Assembly (NCBI RefSeq): GCF_000702445.1
Contig: NZ_JNIF01000003.1
Coordinates: 1,984,001-2,048,000 of the forward strand
Source: Bryobacter aggregatus MPL3
GTDB taxonomy: Bacteria; Acidobacteriota; Terriglobia; Bryobacterales; Bryobacteraceae
DNA length: 64,000 bases
Direction of reading: 5' to 3'
The notes beneath the pieces were generated by a model. That model made no database searches. It saw nothing but the letters and a program-made list of their open reading frames with translations, and had not been told where the DNA came from. Below, in pieces: positions 34,326 through 43,576 of this stretch (its first letter is position 1; each line of letters opens with the position of its first letter). The translations under genes were made by a program, and so were the position numbers.

Positions 34326-35646
34326 TCCCCGCTTCGCGCATGCCCTCGTTCACCTGGACGCGCATCAGGACAATCAGACCGCCGATAAAGAACAGAATCA
34401 GCGAGAGAATCGCGACGCGATAGTTGCCGGTCCACTGCAGGGCGAGGCCGAAGACGAGAGGGCTAATCCAACTGGTGCCTTTGTCGGAGATCTCATAGAG
34501 CGAGAAATACTCCGCTTCGCGCCCTTTCGGGATCAATTGTGAAAAGAGCGAACGGCTCAAAGCCTGGCTGCCGCCCATCACGATTCCGATGATGAAGGCG
34601 AGGATGAAGAACTCCCGCTCGGTCTTCACCGAGAGCCAGATGTAGAACAGCGTGAGGGTCCAGATCACCAGGCTGACGGCAATGCTGCGCTTGGCTCCCA
34701 GCCATTTCGATAAATAGTTGAAGCCCATCGCCCCAAAGAACGCGACAAACTGCACCATCAGAATCGCTTGTGTCAGGGAAGCCATCGACATCTGCAATTG
34801 GTCGCTGCCGAATTGGCTGGCCAGCGCGATCACGGTCTGGATGCCGTCGTTATAGAGCAGAAAGGCGATCAGGAACAGCAGGGCTTGCCGGTAACCGGTA
34901 ATCTCGCGCAAGAGCTTCTTCACCTGGCGCAGTCCAACGCCCAGATAGTTTTCGCCGGGGGGCAGTGTATGGCCGATGTTGCGGTTCTTCAGCCCGAGCA
35001 GGGCAGGTACGGTAAAGATGCCCCACCAGAGGCCCGCCGAGCAGAGGCTGATGCGAACGGCCATGCCTTCAGATATGCCGAAATCCTTCGCGTTGCCAAA
35101 CAGATAGAGATTGAGCGCCAGCAGCAGGCCGCCGCCGAGATACCCAATTCCCCAGCCCTTGGACGACACCGAGTCGCGCTCGTCTGGCGCGGCAATTTCG
35201 GGCAGGAAGGAGTTGTAGATCACGATGGAAGCGCCAAAGGCCAGGTTGGACAGCAGAAACAAGGCTGCGCCGAAGAGATAGTTGTCGCCTTCGAGAAAGA
35301 ACATCAGCGCCGTTGCCGTGGCGCCTGCAATGGCGAGCGCGCCTAGCATTTCGCGCTTCCTGCTGCCATAGTCGGCCAGCGCTCCAACCAAGGGCAAGAA
35401 TAGAACTTGCAGTACGACGGAGAGGGCGATCAGATAGCTCCAGAGGGCGCGGGGGTCCACAGAGATCCCAAACGGATGAATGTCCCCATCCGGACCCGCC
35501 GCTGCCTTGGCCAGCGAGGTGAGATAAGGACCCAGGAAGAGAGTGACGACCGTCGAAGAAAAGGCGGAATTTCCAAAGTCGTAGCTATACCAGGCTCGTT
35601 GTTCCCAGACGCCGGCAGGTTTTGAAATCGCAGCGATATTCAACAA
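34318..35646 (-). CDS. MFS transporter, UMF1 family
   Basis: The 442-residue protein has about twelve membrane helices and the UMF1/Atg22-like signature near the start (WYSYDFGNSAFSSTV). Substrates of bacterial members are not well known. It is the first gene of the minus-strand glycan operon and could carry a precursor or an unrelated solute. The start is a TTG at 35646, as no ATG is available before the conserved segment. The glutathione peroxidase gene diverges 42 bp away, so the two promoters must overlap or lie very close. Confidence 0.88.
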   Translation of the reverse strand: MLNIAAISKPAGVWEQRAWYSYDFGNSAFSSTVVTLFLGPYLTSLAKAAAGPDGDIHPFGISVDPRALWSYLIALSVVLQVLFLPLVGALADYGSRKREMLGALAIAGATATALMFFLEGDNYLFGAALFLLSNLAFGASIVIYNSFLPEIAAPDERDSVSSKGWGIGYLGGGLLLALNLYLFGNAKDFGISEGMAVRISLCSAGLWWGIFTVPALLGLKNRNIGHTLPPGENYLGVGLRQVKKLLREITGYRQALLFLIAFLLYNDGIQTVIALASQFGSDQLQMSMASLTQAILMVQFVAFFGAMGFNYLSKWLGAKRSIAVSLVIWTLTLFYIWLSVKTEREFFILAFIIGIVMGGSQALSRSLFSQLIPKGREAEYFSLYEISDKGTSWISPLVFGLALQWTGNYRVAILSLILFFIGGLIVLMRVQVNEGMREAGNA

Positions 35647-35688
35647 AAAGTTCCTAACCTTTTTCGAATCTGGAGCATCACTCCATGT

Positions 35689-36210
35689 ATGAAATTTCTA
35701 GTATCGCTTTTCTTAGGAGGGCTTCTCGCTATGTCCGCCGCCGATTCCGCCTATGACTTCACGATGAACTCGATCACGGGTCAGCCTGTAGCGCTGAAGC
35801 AGTTCGAGGGCAAGCCCGTTCTTTTTGTGAATGTGGCCAGCAAGTGTGGCTACACGCCCCAATATGAAGGGCTGGAAGCGCTCTATCGCAAATACAAGGC
35901 GAAGGGCTTCACAATTGTCGGGATTCCGGCCAATAACTTCGGCTCGCAGGAGCCCGGTACGAATGAGGAGATCGCCACCTTCTGCAAGCGTACCTACGAT
36001 GTCACCTTCCCGATTCTGTCCAAGGTAGATGTCGTGGGGCCAAACATCACCCCGCTGTATCAGTACCTGACCCAGACTGGCGGCGACGTCAAGTGGAACT
36101 TCACGAAGTTTCTGGTGGGCAAGGACGGTAAAGTGATCGCTCGTTACGAATCGAAAGTCAAACCGGACGATGCGGCCTTGGTTGCGGCGATCGAAGCCGC
36201 GATCAAATAA
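35689..36210 (+). CDS. Glutathione peroxidase family thiol peroxidase, exported
   Basis: The 173-residue protein has a signal peptide (about residues 1-18) and the GPx fold. The peroxidatic Cys53 is in NVASKCGYTPQY (Cys, not Sec), the catalytic Gln is in FGSQEPG, and WNFTKFLV carries the Trp-Asn pair. A second Cys in IATFCKRTYD is the likely resolving Cys, so it should use thioredoxin-type reductants. Export suggests a role against envelope peroxides. Confidence 0.94.
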   Translation: MKFLVSLFLGGLLAMSAADSAYDFTMNSITGQPVALKQFEGKPVLFVNVASKCGYTPQYEGLEALYRKYKAKGFTIVGIPANNFGSQEPGTNEEIATFCKRTYDVTFPILSKVDVVGPNITPLYQYLTQTGGDVKWNFTKFLVGKDGKVIARYESKVKPDDAALVAAIEAAIK

Positions 36211-36211
36211 G

Positions 36212-38443
36212 CTATCGCGGGCGGATGCGCAGAACCTCGTCCGCCCGCACTTCCTGATACGGAAGCAGCACCGGTTCACCGTTGTACCAGCTCTCCCAAT
36301 AATCCTTACTATGCTTGGCGAAAACATGGCCGCTTTCGCCGAGTGTCAGCGTGAAATAGCTCTTCTCCCAATTCGAGGGATCGGCAATGAAACGGAACGC
36401 CGGACCCACTCGCGGGCTCACCTGCTTCACGGTGAGTGCGGAGCCGCTCAAGGCCGCCGGCCCTGCTTGCACGTAGCTATCGACAAGCGGTAGTTTGAGC
36501 GCACGAATCACGTCTGCCATCGGCATCCATGGCTTGCTGACAAATTTCCCCACCGTCACCGCCTCCGCCAACACCTGATTCGGAATGTAGATGCGATTGT
36601 AACGGCCATAATCCCAGAATTTCGGATTCTTCCCTTGTTGCTTCACCCCAATCTCGAGCGCGTCGAGCAATGCCTGGATGAGCAACTGGTCGTAGTCGGC
36701 GAACCAATCTTTGGGGCGGCTGCGCAGCAGATCTTCCACCACCGACGGCGCAAAATGAGACGGCGTGCCCGGCGCCCGCGGTGAGGCCCGGTGCAACACC
36801 GCGGTTTTGAGTTGCTCGTAGGCGAGAGTGGCCAGGAGCGGGGCGGCCATGCCAATTTCCATCTGCCCGTTCCAGGATTCCAACACCTCCAGCGCCGCGC
36901 TAAACTCCTCCCGGGACGACTTGCGCTTGCGGCCTGCTTTCACCAACTCCTGGGCCAGGTAATGATGGAAGGCGGAGTAGACGTCCTTTTGGATGCTGGC
37001 CATTTCGACAGGAAGCCATTGCGCTTTCTCACCGAGCCGGTTCACGATCTGGCGCTGCCGGTAAGGCGGCGTAAAGATGCCGGCCACCGGATACTTATAG
37101 TCCTTGGGAAAAGGGTTCTGATTGGAACTCACCAGATAGCCGCTCTTCGGATTGAAGGCTGTCGGCAGTTCCTCAAAGGGAATGAAGCCGAGCCATTCGT
37201 GGTCCGGGTTACGCGCATCGAGAGGCAACCCGCTCTCTGCCGTCTTTCGAATCGGAAATCGGCCTGCTGCCTGGTAGCCAATATTTCCGGCCTGATCGGC
37301 ATAGAGGAAGTTATGATTCGGCCCCGGAAAGCGCGAGAGTGCCTTGCGGAATTGCGTCCAATCCTGCGCTCGATTGATATCTAGGAAGGCAAAAGAAAAC
37401 TTGCCGTCAAAGGGCGTCCACTGCAGCGCATACTTGATTCCGTTGCGTTCGACGATCGGCCCATGCGGCGTGATCTGATTATTGAACTCGACGACGCCAC
37501 CGCCCTTGATGCGGATGGTTTCCTTCTCGATGCCCACCAGCCGCGATTCATTGATGTACAGATCCTGGACATCGAACTGCAGCGTGGTCATCGACCAGGC
37601 GATCTTCTGGTTGTGGCCAATGATCACCCCGGGAGAGCCGGGGATGGAGCCGCCAATGACATCGAGATCGCCAGCCTTCAGATGGTTGATGTAGAAGGTG
37701 CTGGGCCAGCTCTGTTGCAAGTGCGGGTCGCCGGCAAGGATCGGCTTACCGGTGCTGCTGCGCGTGCCACTGATGGCCCAGGCATTGGAGCCCATCATGA
37801 TTTCCGCCCCGTTGCGGGTGGGGAAGAGCATCTTCACCTTGGCTGGGTCGCCTCCTTGCGCGAGCATCAGGAACTGGTCGGCTTCGGTGGTCCAACTCGT
37901 GGAGAGCTGGCGGTGCATGTGAAGGCCAAGCAGCAGCGAATCGTTGATGCTCCATTGGCGGGGAGTATAGTTCAGCGCGCGGATCTCCAGAGGCAGCGTA
38001 TCGAGGTGCGTGTTTAACCAATCGTTGACGCCGCGGGCATAGGCGGCCAGCCACTTGCGATCCTCCGGCTCCATCTGGGCCTGCATGGATTCGGCAAGCC
38101 GGCGCAGACGCATGCGGCGCGAATCGATATCGCTTTCGAGCGCAGCTTGCCCCACGATTTCTGCCATCTCTCCAGCGGCAATTCGCCGGGTGGCATCCAT
38201 CTGCCAGAAACGATCCTGGGCATGTACATATCCCTGCAAATACAGCGCATCTTCGATGCTGGCCGCCTGGATGTGAGGGATGCCCCGATCGTCACGAGTC
38301 ACCGTGGCCGGCTTGCTCAGGTCGAGGGCCAACTCGCCCGCGGTTTGTGGCATGCTGAGCCAGATGTACTTGTAGAACAAGCCCAACGCAGCAATCAAAG
38401 CGATTGCAGCAATAGCGTTGGTATATTTGAAAACGCGTCGCAC
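36212..38443 (-). CDS. Penicillin acylase family Ntn-hydrolase (S45)
   Basis: The 743-residue precursor has an N-terminal membrane or signal helix (about residues 10-30). It is predicted to cleave itself before Ser219 (MMGSNAWAISG), the N-terminal nucleophile of the beta chain. Upstream is the alpha chain with the GIPHI...GYVHAQDRFWQM head typical of the family. Family members hydrolyse amide bonds of penicillins, acyl-homoserine lactones or other N-acyl compounds; the substrate here is not predictable. The start is GTG 38443. The neighbour 14 bp away diverges. Confidence 0.94.
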   Translation of the reverse strand: MRRVFKYTNAIAAIALIAALGLFYKYIWLSMPQTAGELALDLSKPATVTRDDRGIPHIQAASIEDALYLQGYVHAQDRFWQMDATRRIAAGEMAEIVGQAALESDIDSRRMRLRRLAESMQAQMEPEDRKWLAAYARGVNDWLNTHLDTLPLEIRALNYTPRQWSINDSLLLGLHMHRQLSTSWTTEADQFLMLAQGGDPAKVKMLFPTRNGAEIMMGSNAWAISGTRSSTGKPILAGDPHLQQSWPSTFYINHLKAGDLDVIGGSIPGSPGVIIGHNQKIAWSMTTLQFDVQDLYINESRLVGIEKETIRIKGGGVVEFNNQITPHGPIVERNGIKYALQWTPFDGKFSFAFLDINRAQDWTQFRKALSRFPGPNHNFLYADQAGNIGYQAAGRFPIRKTAESGLPLDARNPDHEWLGFIPFEELPTAFNPKSGYLVSSNQNPFPKDYKYPVAGIFTPPYRQRQIVNRLGEKAQWLPVEMASIQKDVYSAFHHYLAQELVKAGRKRKSSREEFSAALEVLESWNGQMEIGMAAPLLATLAYEQLKTAVLHRASPRAPGTPSHFAPSVVEDLLRSRPKDWFADYDQLLIQALLDALEIGVKQQGKNPKFWDYGRYNRIYIPNQVLAEAVTVGKFVSKPWMPMADVIRALKLPLVDSYVQAGPAALSGSALTVKQVSPRVGPAFRFIADPSNWEKSYFTLTLGESGHVFAKHSKDYWESWYNGEPVLLPYQEVRADEVLRIRPR
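36217..36248 (+). terminator. Hairpin at the convergent gpx / penicillin acylase ends
   Basis: GCGGGCGGA (36217-36225) pairs exactly with TCCGCCCGC (36240-36248) over a 14-nt loop just after the peroxidase stop. There is no T tract, and the sequence also encodes the end of the acylase, so its role as terminator is uncertain. Confidence 0.35.
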
Positions 38444-38457
38444 CTAATCGAATTCTA

Positions 38458-39807
38458 ATGGAAGCCAACAGTAATATCGGGTTGCGGCTCTTGCTGCTTG
38501 CCGCCCTCACCGCGATTAACGGCTTCTTTGCCGCCTCTGAAATCGCACTTCTGAGCGCGCGCCGGCCCCGCCTGAAGCAACTGGCAGCTGACGGAAACCT
38601 GGGCGCTATCGCTGCCTTAAAGCTGCTGGCGAACATGGAACGCCTGCTCAGCGTTGTCCAGGTTGGGATCGGAATCACAAGCCTGGCCATGGGTGTGGCT
38701 GGCGAAGAGGCCATCAACCACTGGCTCAAGTTGCAACTGGTCCCGCTGGCGCCTGCCGGTTACGCCAAGGTGGTTGAGATCTTCTGCCTGATGGTTAGTT
38801 TTGTTTGTCTGACGCTGCTGCTGGTGGTGGTGGGCGAAGTGGTGCCGAAGAATCTGGGCATCATTGCCTCGGAACGTGTGAGCCTGTTGGGCGCGCCGGT
38901 GCTGCTCTTGGTGAACCGGGCTCTGTCGCCACTGGTCTTCCTGGTTGAGAGTCTGGCCAATTTCTTTTCGCGCATTCTGGGCTTGCCTCGTGGCACGGCG
39001 CATGGAGTCCATTCGCCGGAAGAGATCCGGCACATTGTCGAATCGAGCAAGGAGCACTCGACGGTGACACCGTTTGAGGCGCACGCAATCGACCGCCTGC
39101 TGGAACTGCGCGAACTGGTGGCTCGCGAAGTGATGACGCCGCGCAACAGCCTGATCTGTCTGCCGATCAACGCCTCGCTCGACAATCTGTTGAAGGTGAT
39201 GAGCGATCACCACTTCTCGCGCGTTCCCGTGTACAAGGACAATCCGGACAACATCATGGGGATCGTGCATTTTCGAGACCTGCTGGTGGTTTGGCAGGAG
39301 CGCAGGCTCTCGACGGAGCGGCGGCGGCCTGTCCGTCCTTTTCGGCTCGAAAACTATATCCGCAAGCTTCCGGTGATTCCGGAAACAAAATCACTCAGCG
39401 ATCTGATCGATGAGTTCCGGCAGAATCGCGCGCATATGTCGCTTGTGGTCAATGAGTTCGGCGCCGTCAGCGGCGTACTGACGCTTGAAGACGTCTTCGA
39501 GCAGGTCTTTGGCGAAATCAATGACGAGCATGATCTGGTGGTGGCCGAAGTGGAAACCGAAGCCGATGACCTCGAACTCGATGGCTCAACGACCGCTCGC
39601 GATCTCGAGCTGAAATTCGGAATCGAATTGCCAAACGACGCTGGTTTTGAGACGCTGGCCGGATTCATCCTCTTCCGGCTCGGTTTTATTCCGAAGTCCG
39701 GCGAAGTGGTGGAAGAGGGCGACCGCCGCTATACGGTCGTCGAGATGGAACGCAATCGGATTGGCCGCGTGCGCGTCGAGCGCATCCGCCATACCGATCC
39801 GGTTTAG
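38458..39807 (+). CDS. CNNM/HlyC-CorC family protein with CBS pair
   Basis: The 449-residue protein has a DUF21/CNNM membrane domain with three or four helices (about residues 1-190, FFAASEIALLSARRPRL), then a CBS-domain pair (about 210-340) and a CorC_HlyC C-terminal domain (about 355-440, ETLAGFILFRLGFIPKSGE). Homologues take part in Mg2+ or Co2+ handling, not haemolysis as the old name says. Its TAG stop shares TTAG with the stop of the convergent DUF1080 gene. Confidence 0.94.
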   Translation: MEANSNIGLRLLLLAALTAINGFFAASEIALLSARRPRLKQLAADGNLGAIAALKLLANMERLLSVVQVGIGITSLAMGVAGEEAINHWLKLQLVPLAPAGYAKVVEIFCLMVSFVCLTLLLVVVGEVVPKNLGIIASERVSLLGAPVLLLVNRALSPLVFLVESLANFFSRILGLPRGTAHGVHSPEEIRHIVESSKEHSTVTPFEAHAIDRLLELRELVAREVMTPRNSLICLPINASLDNLLKVMSDHHFSRVPVYKDNPDNIMGIVHFRDLLVVWQERRLSTERRRPVRPFRLENYIRKLPVIPETKSLSDLIDEFRQNRAHMSLVVNEFGAVSGVLTLEDVFEQVFGEINDEHDLVVAEVETEADDLELDGSTTARDLELKFGIELPNDAGFETLAGFILFRLGFIPKSGEVVEEGDRRYTVVEMERNRIGRVRVERIRHTDPV

Positions 39808-40508
39808 GGCCGGATCGGCCGGATCTTGATGTCGCGGAACGCGACCACCCCATCGTGAATCTGCAGCGCCAGCGGCGAACTCCGTTGGGCCTGCTGGCGG
39901 AGCAGGAGCTTGCTGGCGCGCTGGCTTTGGGCAAAAGCCGCCTCGGCGGCGGGTGTATCGAGATCGATATTGACTACTTTTTCTCCGTCGAGCCAGTGTT
40001 CGATATGCAGACCGGACGCGATGATCCTCGAGTGGTGCCAACGATCTGGCGCTGCTGGTTTCGACCTCTGGGGCGCCACGTAATCGTAGAGAGCCCCTGT
40101 CGAATGCCGGAGATTCGAGAGTGAATCGGGGTTCGCCAGATCGTCGGTGATCTGATACTCGAGTCCCGTCGGTTCGATGCGAGTCTTCTCGGTCATGCTC
40201 TGGATGCGGTATTTGATGCCGGAGTTTGCCTTTGCCTCGGCGCGCCAGGAGAAGGCCAACTCAAAATCGGTAAAAGAGCTTTCTGTGAGCAAGTAGACTT
40301 CGGCGCCATGGCCCGGAGTGGTCACCAGTGCCTGGTCAGCAACCGCCCAGGAGGGTGTCGGGGCAGGCGTCTTTCCAGACCAGCGCCAGCCGGCGAGGGA
40401 ATGGCCATCAAAGAGCAATTGCCAGCCTGCTTTGCGTTCCGCTGGAGAGAGCGTATTGGGTTGGGCAAAGGCCACGGAGCAGGCGAGCAGAAAAAGCACG
40501 GGACGCAT
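39804..40508 (-). CDS. DUF1080 (3-keto-disaccharide hydrolase-type) secreted protein
   Basis: The 234-residue protein has a signal peptide (MRPVLFLLACSVAFAQ). Its single jelly-roll DUF1080 domain shows the usual segments GWQLLFDGHSLAGWR, FTDFELAFSWRAEAKANSGI, LEYQITDD and HSRIIASGLHIEHWLDGEKV. Family members occur as secreted or periplasmic hydrolases acting on 3-keto-glycosides, often with Gfo/Idh/MocA oxidoreductases, of which one is present at 15.5 kb. The gene is convergent with the CNNM gene (4-nt overlap). Confidence 0.93.
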   Translation of the reverse strand: MRPVLFLLACSVAFAQPNTLSPAERKAGWQLLFDGHSLAGWRWSGKTPAPTPSWAVADQALVTTPGHGAEVYLLTESSFTDFELAFSWRAEAKANSGIKYRIQSMTEKTRIEPTGLEYQITDDLANPDSLSNLRHSTGALYDYVAPQRSKPAAPDRWHHSRIIASGLHIEHWLDGEKVVNIDLDTPAAEAAFAQSQRASKLLLRQQAQRSSPLALQIHDGVVAFRDIKIRPIRP

Positions 40509-40588
40509 GGAGGTAGGGTATCAAGGGCCCTCGCCGCGATGACGCAATTGCTGTAATCTTTTGTGCTGCCGTCCGTATCTCGATTGCT

Positions 40589-41785
40589 ATGCAATGCCTG
40601 ATGCCTGTGGCGATCGCCCTCTCTCTGACCCTTCTGCGCCTGGACGCTCAAACGCCGGCCGCTGTCACCAAAATGGTTGCCGTGGACGGGCACCGGCTCA
40701 AGGTTCGGATCGCTGGCGCTGCGCAGGGCTTCCTGCCCACGGTCGTCTTTGAAAGTGGAATCGGCACGCCTCTTGAACGATGGGGCGCCATTCAAGCGGA
40801 GATTGCAAAGCAAACCGCAACCTTCTCCTATGACCGGGCGGGGATTGGCGGATCTGAGCCAGGCACCGAGGCGCCTACTTTCCCGCATATCGTCAGTGAG
40901 TTGCATTCGCTTTTGCAGGCAAGCGGCATGAAACCGCCTTACTTGCTGGTGGGACATTCGCTCGGTGGGCCGATCAGCCGCTTGTTCGTCGCCACTTATC
41001 CCAATGAGGTTGCGGGGCTGGTGTATGTCGATCCGGGCGACTTCTCCGGCGCTGCGGAAAAGCCCGGGCAGGAGGGGAGCGACATGGTGAACCGCCTGCG
41101 AGACCAATCCTATGCCAACCGGAGCGCGAGCGAACAGGCCGAGTATCGTGAGGCGCGAAAGGCGGAGCGCAGCGGCTTCGCTTTGTTCCGGCAGCTCCCG
41201 CCGATGCCTGATCTTCCGCTTGTGGTGCTCTTGGGGGCCATCGCTCTGCCTGGACCATCCGGAATGGACTGGAAGTCCTTCGCCGCAGAACGCCTGCGCC
41301 AGGCCGTCGAGCACGCGCACCAGTGGACGAGCGAAGTCTCAGAAGGCTGGCTGGTGGTGACGCCCAACAGTAGTCACTACATCCAGGACACGGAACCGGA
41401 GCTTGTGGTGTGGGGGATTCGGAAGGCTCTCTTCCCGGAGATTGGGCGGCGTCTGGCTCGCATCCCGCACGATCAAGGCGCCAAAGGAATCCTGGCTCTG
41501 TATCGCCAGCTCCGTGCCAGCTATCCCGCCGCAGCCTTTAAGCCGAACCAGCTCAATAGCATTGCCTATCGCTTCCTGCGTGCCGGAAAGGTCGAGGCTG
41601 CGATCCAGCTCTTTCAGCGCAACGTGTCAGAGTTCCCCAGCGATTGGAATGTCTACGACAGTCTTGGGGAGGCATATCTGGCTGCCGGCCAGCGAAAGCT
41701 GGCAATCGAGAATTATGAGAAGTCCGTGCAACTGAATCCCGGCAATGGGAATGGAAAGAAGATGCTCGAAGAGCTGCAGAAGTAG
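40589..41785 (+). CDS. Secreted alpha/beta hydrolase with C-terminal TPR repeats
   Basis: The 398-residue protein has a signal peptide (about residues 1-20) and an alpha/beta-hydrolase domain (about 25-280). The nucleophile is Ser124 (LVGHSLGGPIS), the oxyanion region is FESGIGTP, and a late SSHYIQ carries the likely catalytic His. About 100 residues at the end form two or three TPR-like helices (AGKVEAAIQLFQRNV, AYLAAGQRKLAIENYEKSV). The substrate is unknown. The following anSME gene is convergent with a 4-bp gap. Confidence 0.9.
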   Translation: MQCLMPVAIALSLTLLRLDAQTPAAVTKMVAVDGHRLKVRIAGAAQGFLPTVVFESGIGTPLERWGAIQAEIAKQTATFSYDRAGIGGSEPGTEAPTFPHIVSELHSLLQASGMKPPYLLVGHSLGGPISRLFVATYPNEVAGLVYVDPGDFSGAAEKPGQEGSDMVNRLRDQSYANRSASEQAEYREARKAERSGFALFRQLPPMPDLPLVVLLGAIALPGPSGMDWKSFAAERLRQAVEHAHQWTSEVSEGWLVVTPNSSHYIQDTEPELVVWGIRKALFPEIGRRLARIPHDQGAKGILALYRQLRASYPAAAFKPNQLNSIAYRFLRAGKVEAAIQLFQRNVSEFPSDWNVYDSLGEAYLAAGQRKLAIENYEKSVQLNPGNGNGKKMLEELQK

Positions 41786-41789
41786 GTGC

Positions 41790-43004
41790 TTACTTGCGTC
41801 CCGGCATGACAATCTTCTGGCCAAGCAGTTTGCTCAAGTCCGCCTCAAGCGGCGCGACGGCCCGGTTGAAGATCATCTTGTAGGACTCGCAGAAGTAGTC
41901 GAGATCGGAGAAATTCCCATTGGGCCCGTGGCGGAACTTCGGACATCCGCCGTGGCAGATCTCCTTGTAGTCGCAAACCTGGCATTCCGGGTGCTGGATC
42001 GACTTCTTCTCCGCAAAGCTCTGACGGCGATTGCGGCGGGCAATCTTTGCCCAGGAATCCTCGTGGATGTTGCCCAGCTTCCAGCCGCCTTCGACAAAGA
42101 AGTCGCAGGGGAAAACATCGCCGTTGTATTCGACAACGCAATAGCTGTCGCAACTGTCGTGCATGGTGCAGTTGCCTGGCTTCTGTCCGGCAATTGCTTC
42201 GGCAATATTGTCGAAGAAGCGAATCCGCATCTTGCGCCGGTCGGGCCACCACATCTCGAAGGTCTCCACCAGGAACTGGCCGTACTCCCGCGCGCTCACC
42301 GTATAGGGCAGGCCCTTGCCGCCACCGGCAAACTCGGCGAGCGGAATGTACTGCACATTATCGACGCCCAGGCTCTTGTAGTATTTGTACAGCTCGCGGG
42401 CGCGCCCGACATTCGCCTGGCTGACGACGCAGAGGATGTTGAAGTCCACGCCTTCGCGCTGCAGAGCCTCCAGGCCCCGTAGAACCCAGCTATGGGTGCC
42501 ATGGCCCTCTTTGTTGTAGCGGTACTTGTCGTTGACCCCTTCCGGTCCATCGAGCGAGAGCCCGATCAACCAGTTGTACTGCTTGAAAAACTGCGCCCAG
42601 TTCTTGTCGAGCAACACGCCGTTGGTTTGCAGCGCATTCGATACGTTTTGTCCGTTGCGGCCCGAGCGTTGCTGGAATTCGACAAGCTTTTCGAAGAAGG
42701 GAAGCCCGGCCAGGGTCGGCTCCCCACCCTGGAAGGCAAAGGTTGAGTTCGGGTAGGAATAGAAGAGAAAACTATCAACCAGCCGCTGGAGCGTATCCTC
42801 CGACATCCGCCGCTTGGGAAGCTCGGCGTAGGGGTCGAGATCGCGATCGAGATAGAAGCAATAGCTGCAATCGAGATTGCAAAGGGCCGAGGCCGGCTTG
42901 ATCAGAATCGAGGAGATGCGTGGCGCCGGACCCTGCCGCTCCGCATGGAGGGGAATGTCAGGCCCGGAGGCCTGGCCGAGGATATGAAACTGCTCACCGT
43001 CCAT
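41790..43004 (-). CDS. Radical SAM/SPASM maturase, anaerobic sulfatase-maturating enzyme (anSME)-like
   Basis: The 404-residue protein binds three [4Fe-4S] clusters: the radical-SAM cluster through CNLDCSYC (Cys42, Cys46, Cys49) and two auxiliary clusters through SPASM cysteines (DSCDSYCVVEYNGDVFPCDF, then CQVCDYKEICHGGCP). These anSME-like features suggest oxidation of a Cys or Ser in sulfatases to formylglycine. No sulfatase gene lies in the window, so it acts in trans or on another peptide. ATG 43004 is chosen; a TTG 33 nt upstream has no better ribosome-binding site. Confidence 0.92.
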   Translation of the reverse strand: MDGEQFHILGQASGPDIPLHAERQGPAPRISSILIKPASALCNLDCSYCFYLDRDLDPYAELPKRRMSEDTLQRLVDSFLFYSYPNSTFAFQGGEPTLAGLPFFEKLVEFQQRSGRNGQNVSNALQTNGVLLDKNWAQFFKQYNWLIGLSLDGPEGVNDKYRYNKEGHGTHSWVLRGLEALQREGVDFNILCVVSQANVGRARELYKYYKSLGVDNVQYIPLAEFAGGGKGLPYTVSAREYGQFLVETFEMWWPDRRKMRIRFFDNIAEAIAGQKPGNCTMHDSCDSYCVVEYNGDVFPCDFFVEGGWKLGNIHEDSWAKIARRNRRQSFAEKKSIQHPECQVCDYKEICHGGCPKFRHGPNGNFSDLDYFCESYKMIFNRAVAPLEADLSKLLGQKIVMPGRK

Positions 43005-43099
43005 CTGATACGAGTCTATCAATCGGCATTCCGGCAATCGCCAATTCCAGCAGCCAATGCACTTCTGTTAGCATCCAAAAGAAGGTGAGGAGAACTGCC

Positions 43100-43576
43100 A
43101 TGGGCGCCATTCAAATTGGATTGACTGACGATCAGCGAGCGGGCTCAGCGGGATTGCTGAAAGCCGCGCTGGCCGACGTGTATGTGTTGTACACCAAGAC
43201 TCGCAAGTACCACTGGAATGTAGAGGGTACGGACTTTCATGACCTTCATAAATTCTTCGAGTCGCAGTATGAAGAATTGGATACTGCCATTGACGAGATT
43301 GCCGAACGCATCCGTGCTCTCGGTGTCTACAGTACCGGAAGCTTCAAGGAATTTCTCGAAGATGCCCGGATCAAGGAAGATTCCAATGGGCAGATCAGCG
43401 CCATGCAGATGATCGAGAATCTGTTGAACGATCAGGAAGCCATCATTCGCGATCTTCGCATTGACATCAAGCGCGCATCGTCGGAATTCGATGACGATGG
43501 GAACGCCGATTTTCTGACCGGCTTGTTGAAGAGCCACGAGAAGATGGCCTGGATGCTGCGCTCGATGTTGCGCTAG
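43100..43576 (+). CDS. dps: Dps family DNA-binding ferritin-like protein
   Basis: Dps forms dodecamers that oxidise and store iron and protect DNA. The 158-residue protein has the ferroxidase residues shared between subunits: His38 (YHWNVEG), His50, and Asp65/Glu69 in AIDEIAER. ATG 43100 follows GGTGAGGAG and starts the homologous region. The upstream part of the open frame is not coding. It ends in CTAG shared with the ruvB stop. Confidence 0.96.
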   Translation: MGAIQIGLTDDQRAGSAGLLKAALADVYVLYTKTRKYHWNVEGTDFHDLHKFFESQYEELDTAIDEIAERIRALGVYSTGSFKEFLEDARIKEDSNGQISAMQMIENLLNDQEAIIRDLRIDIKRASSEFDDDGNADFLTGLLKSHEKMAWMLRSMLR

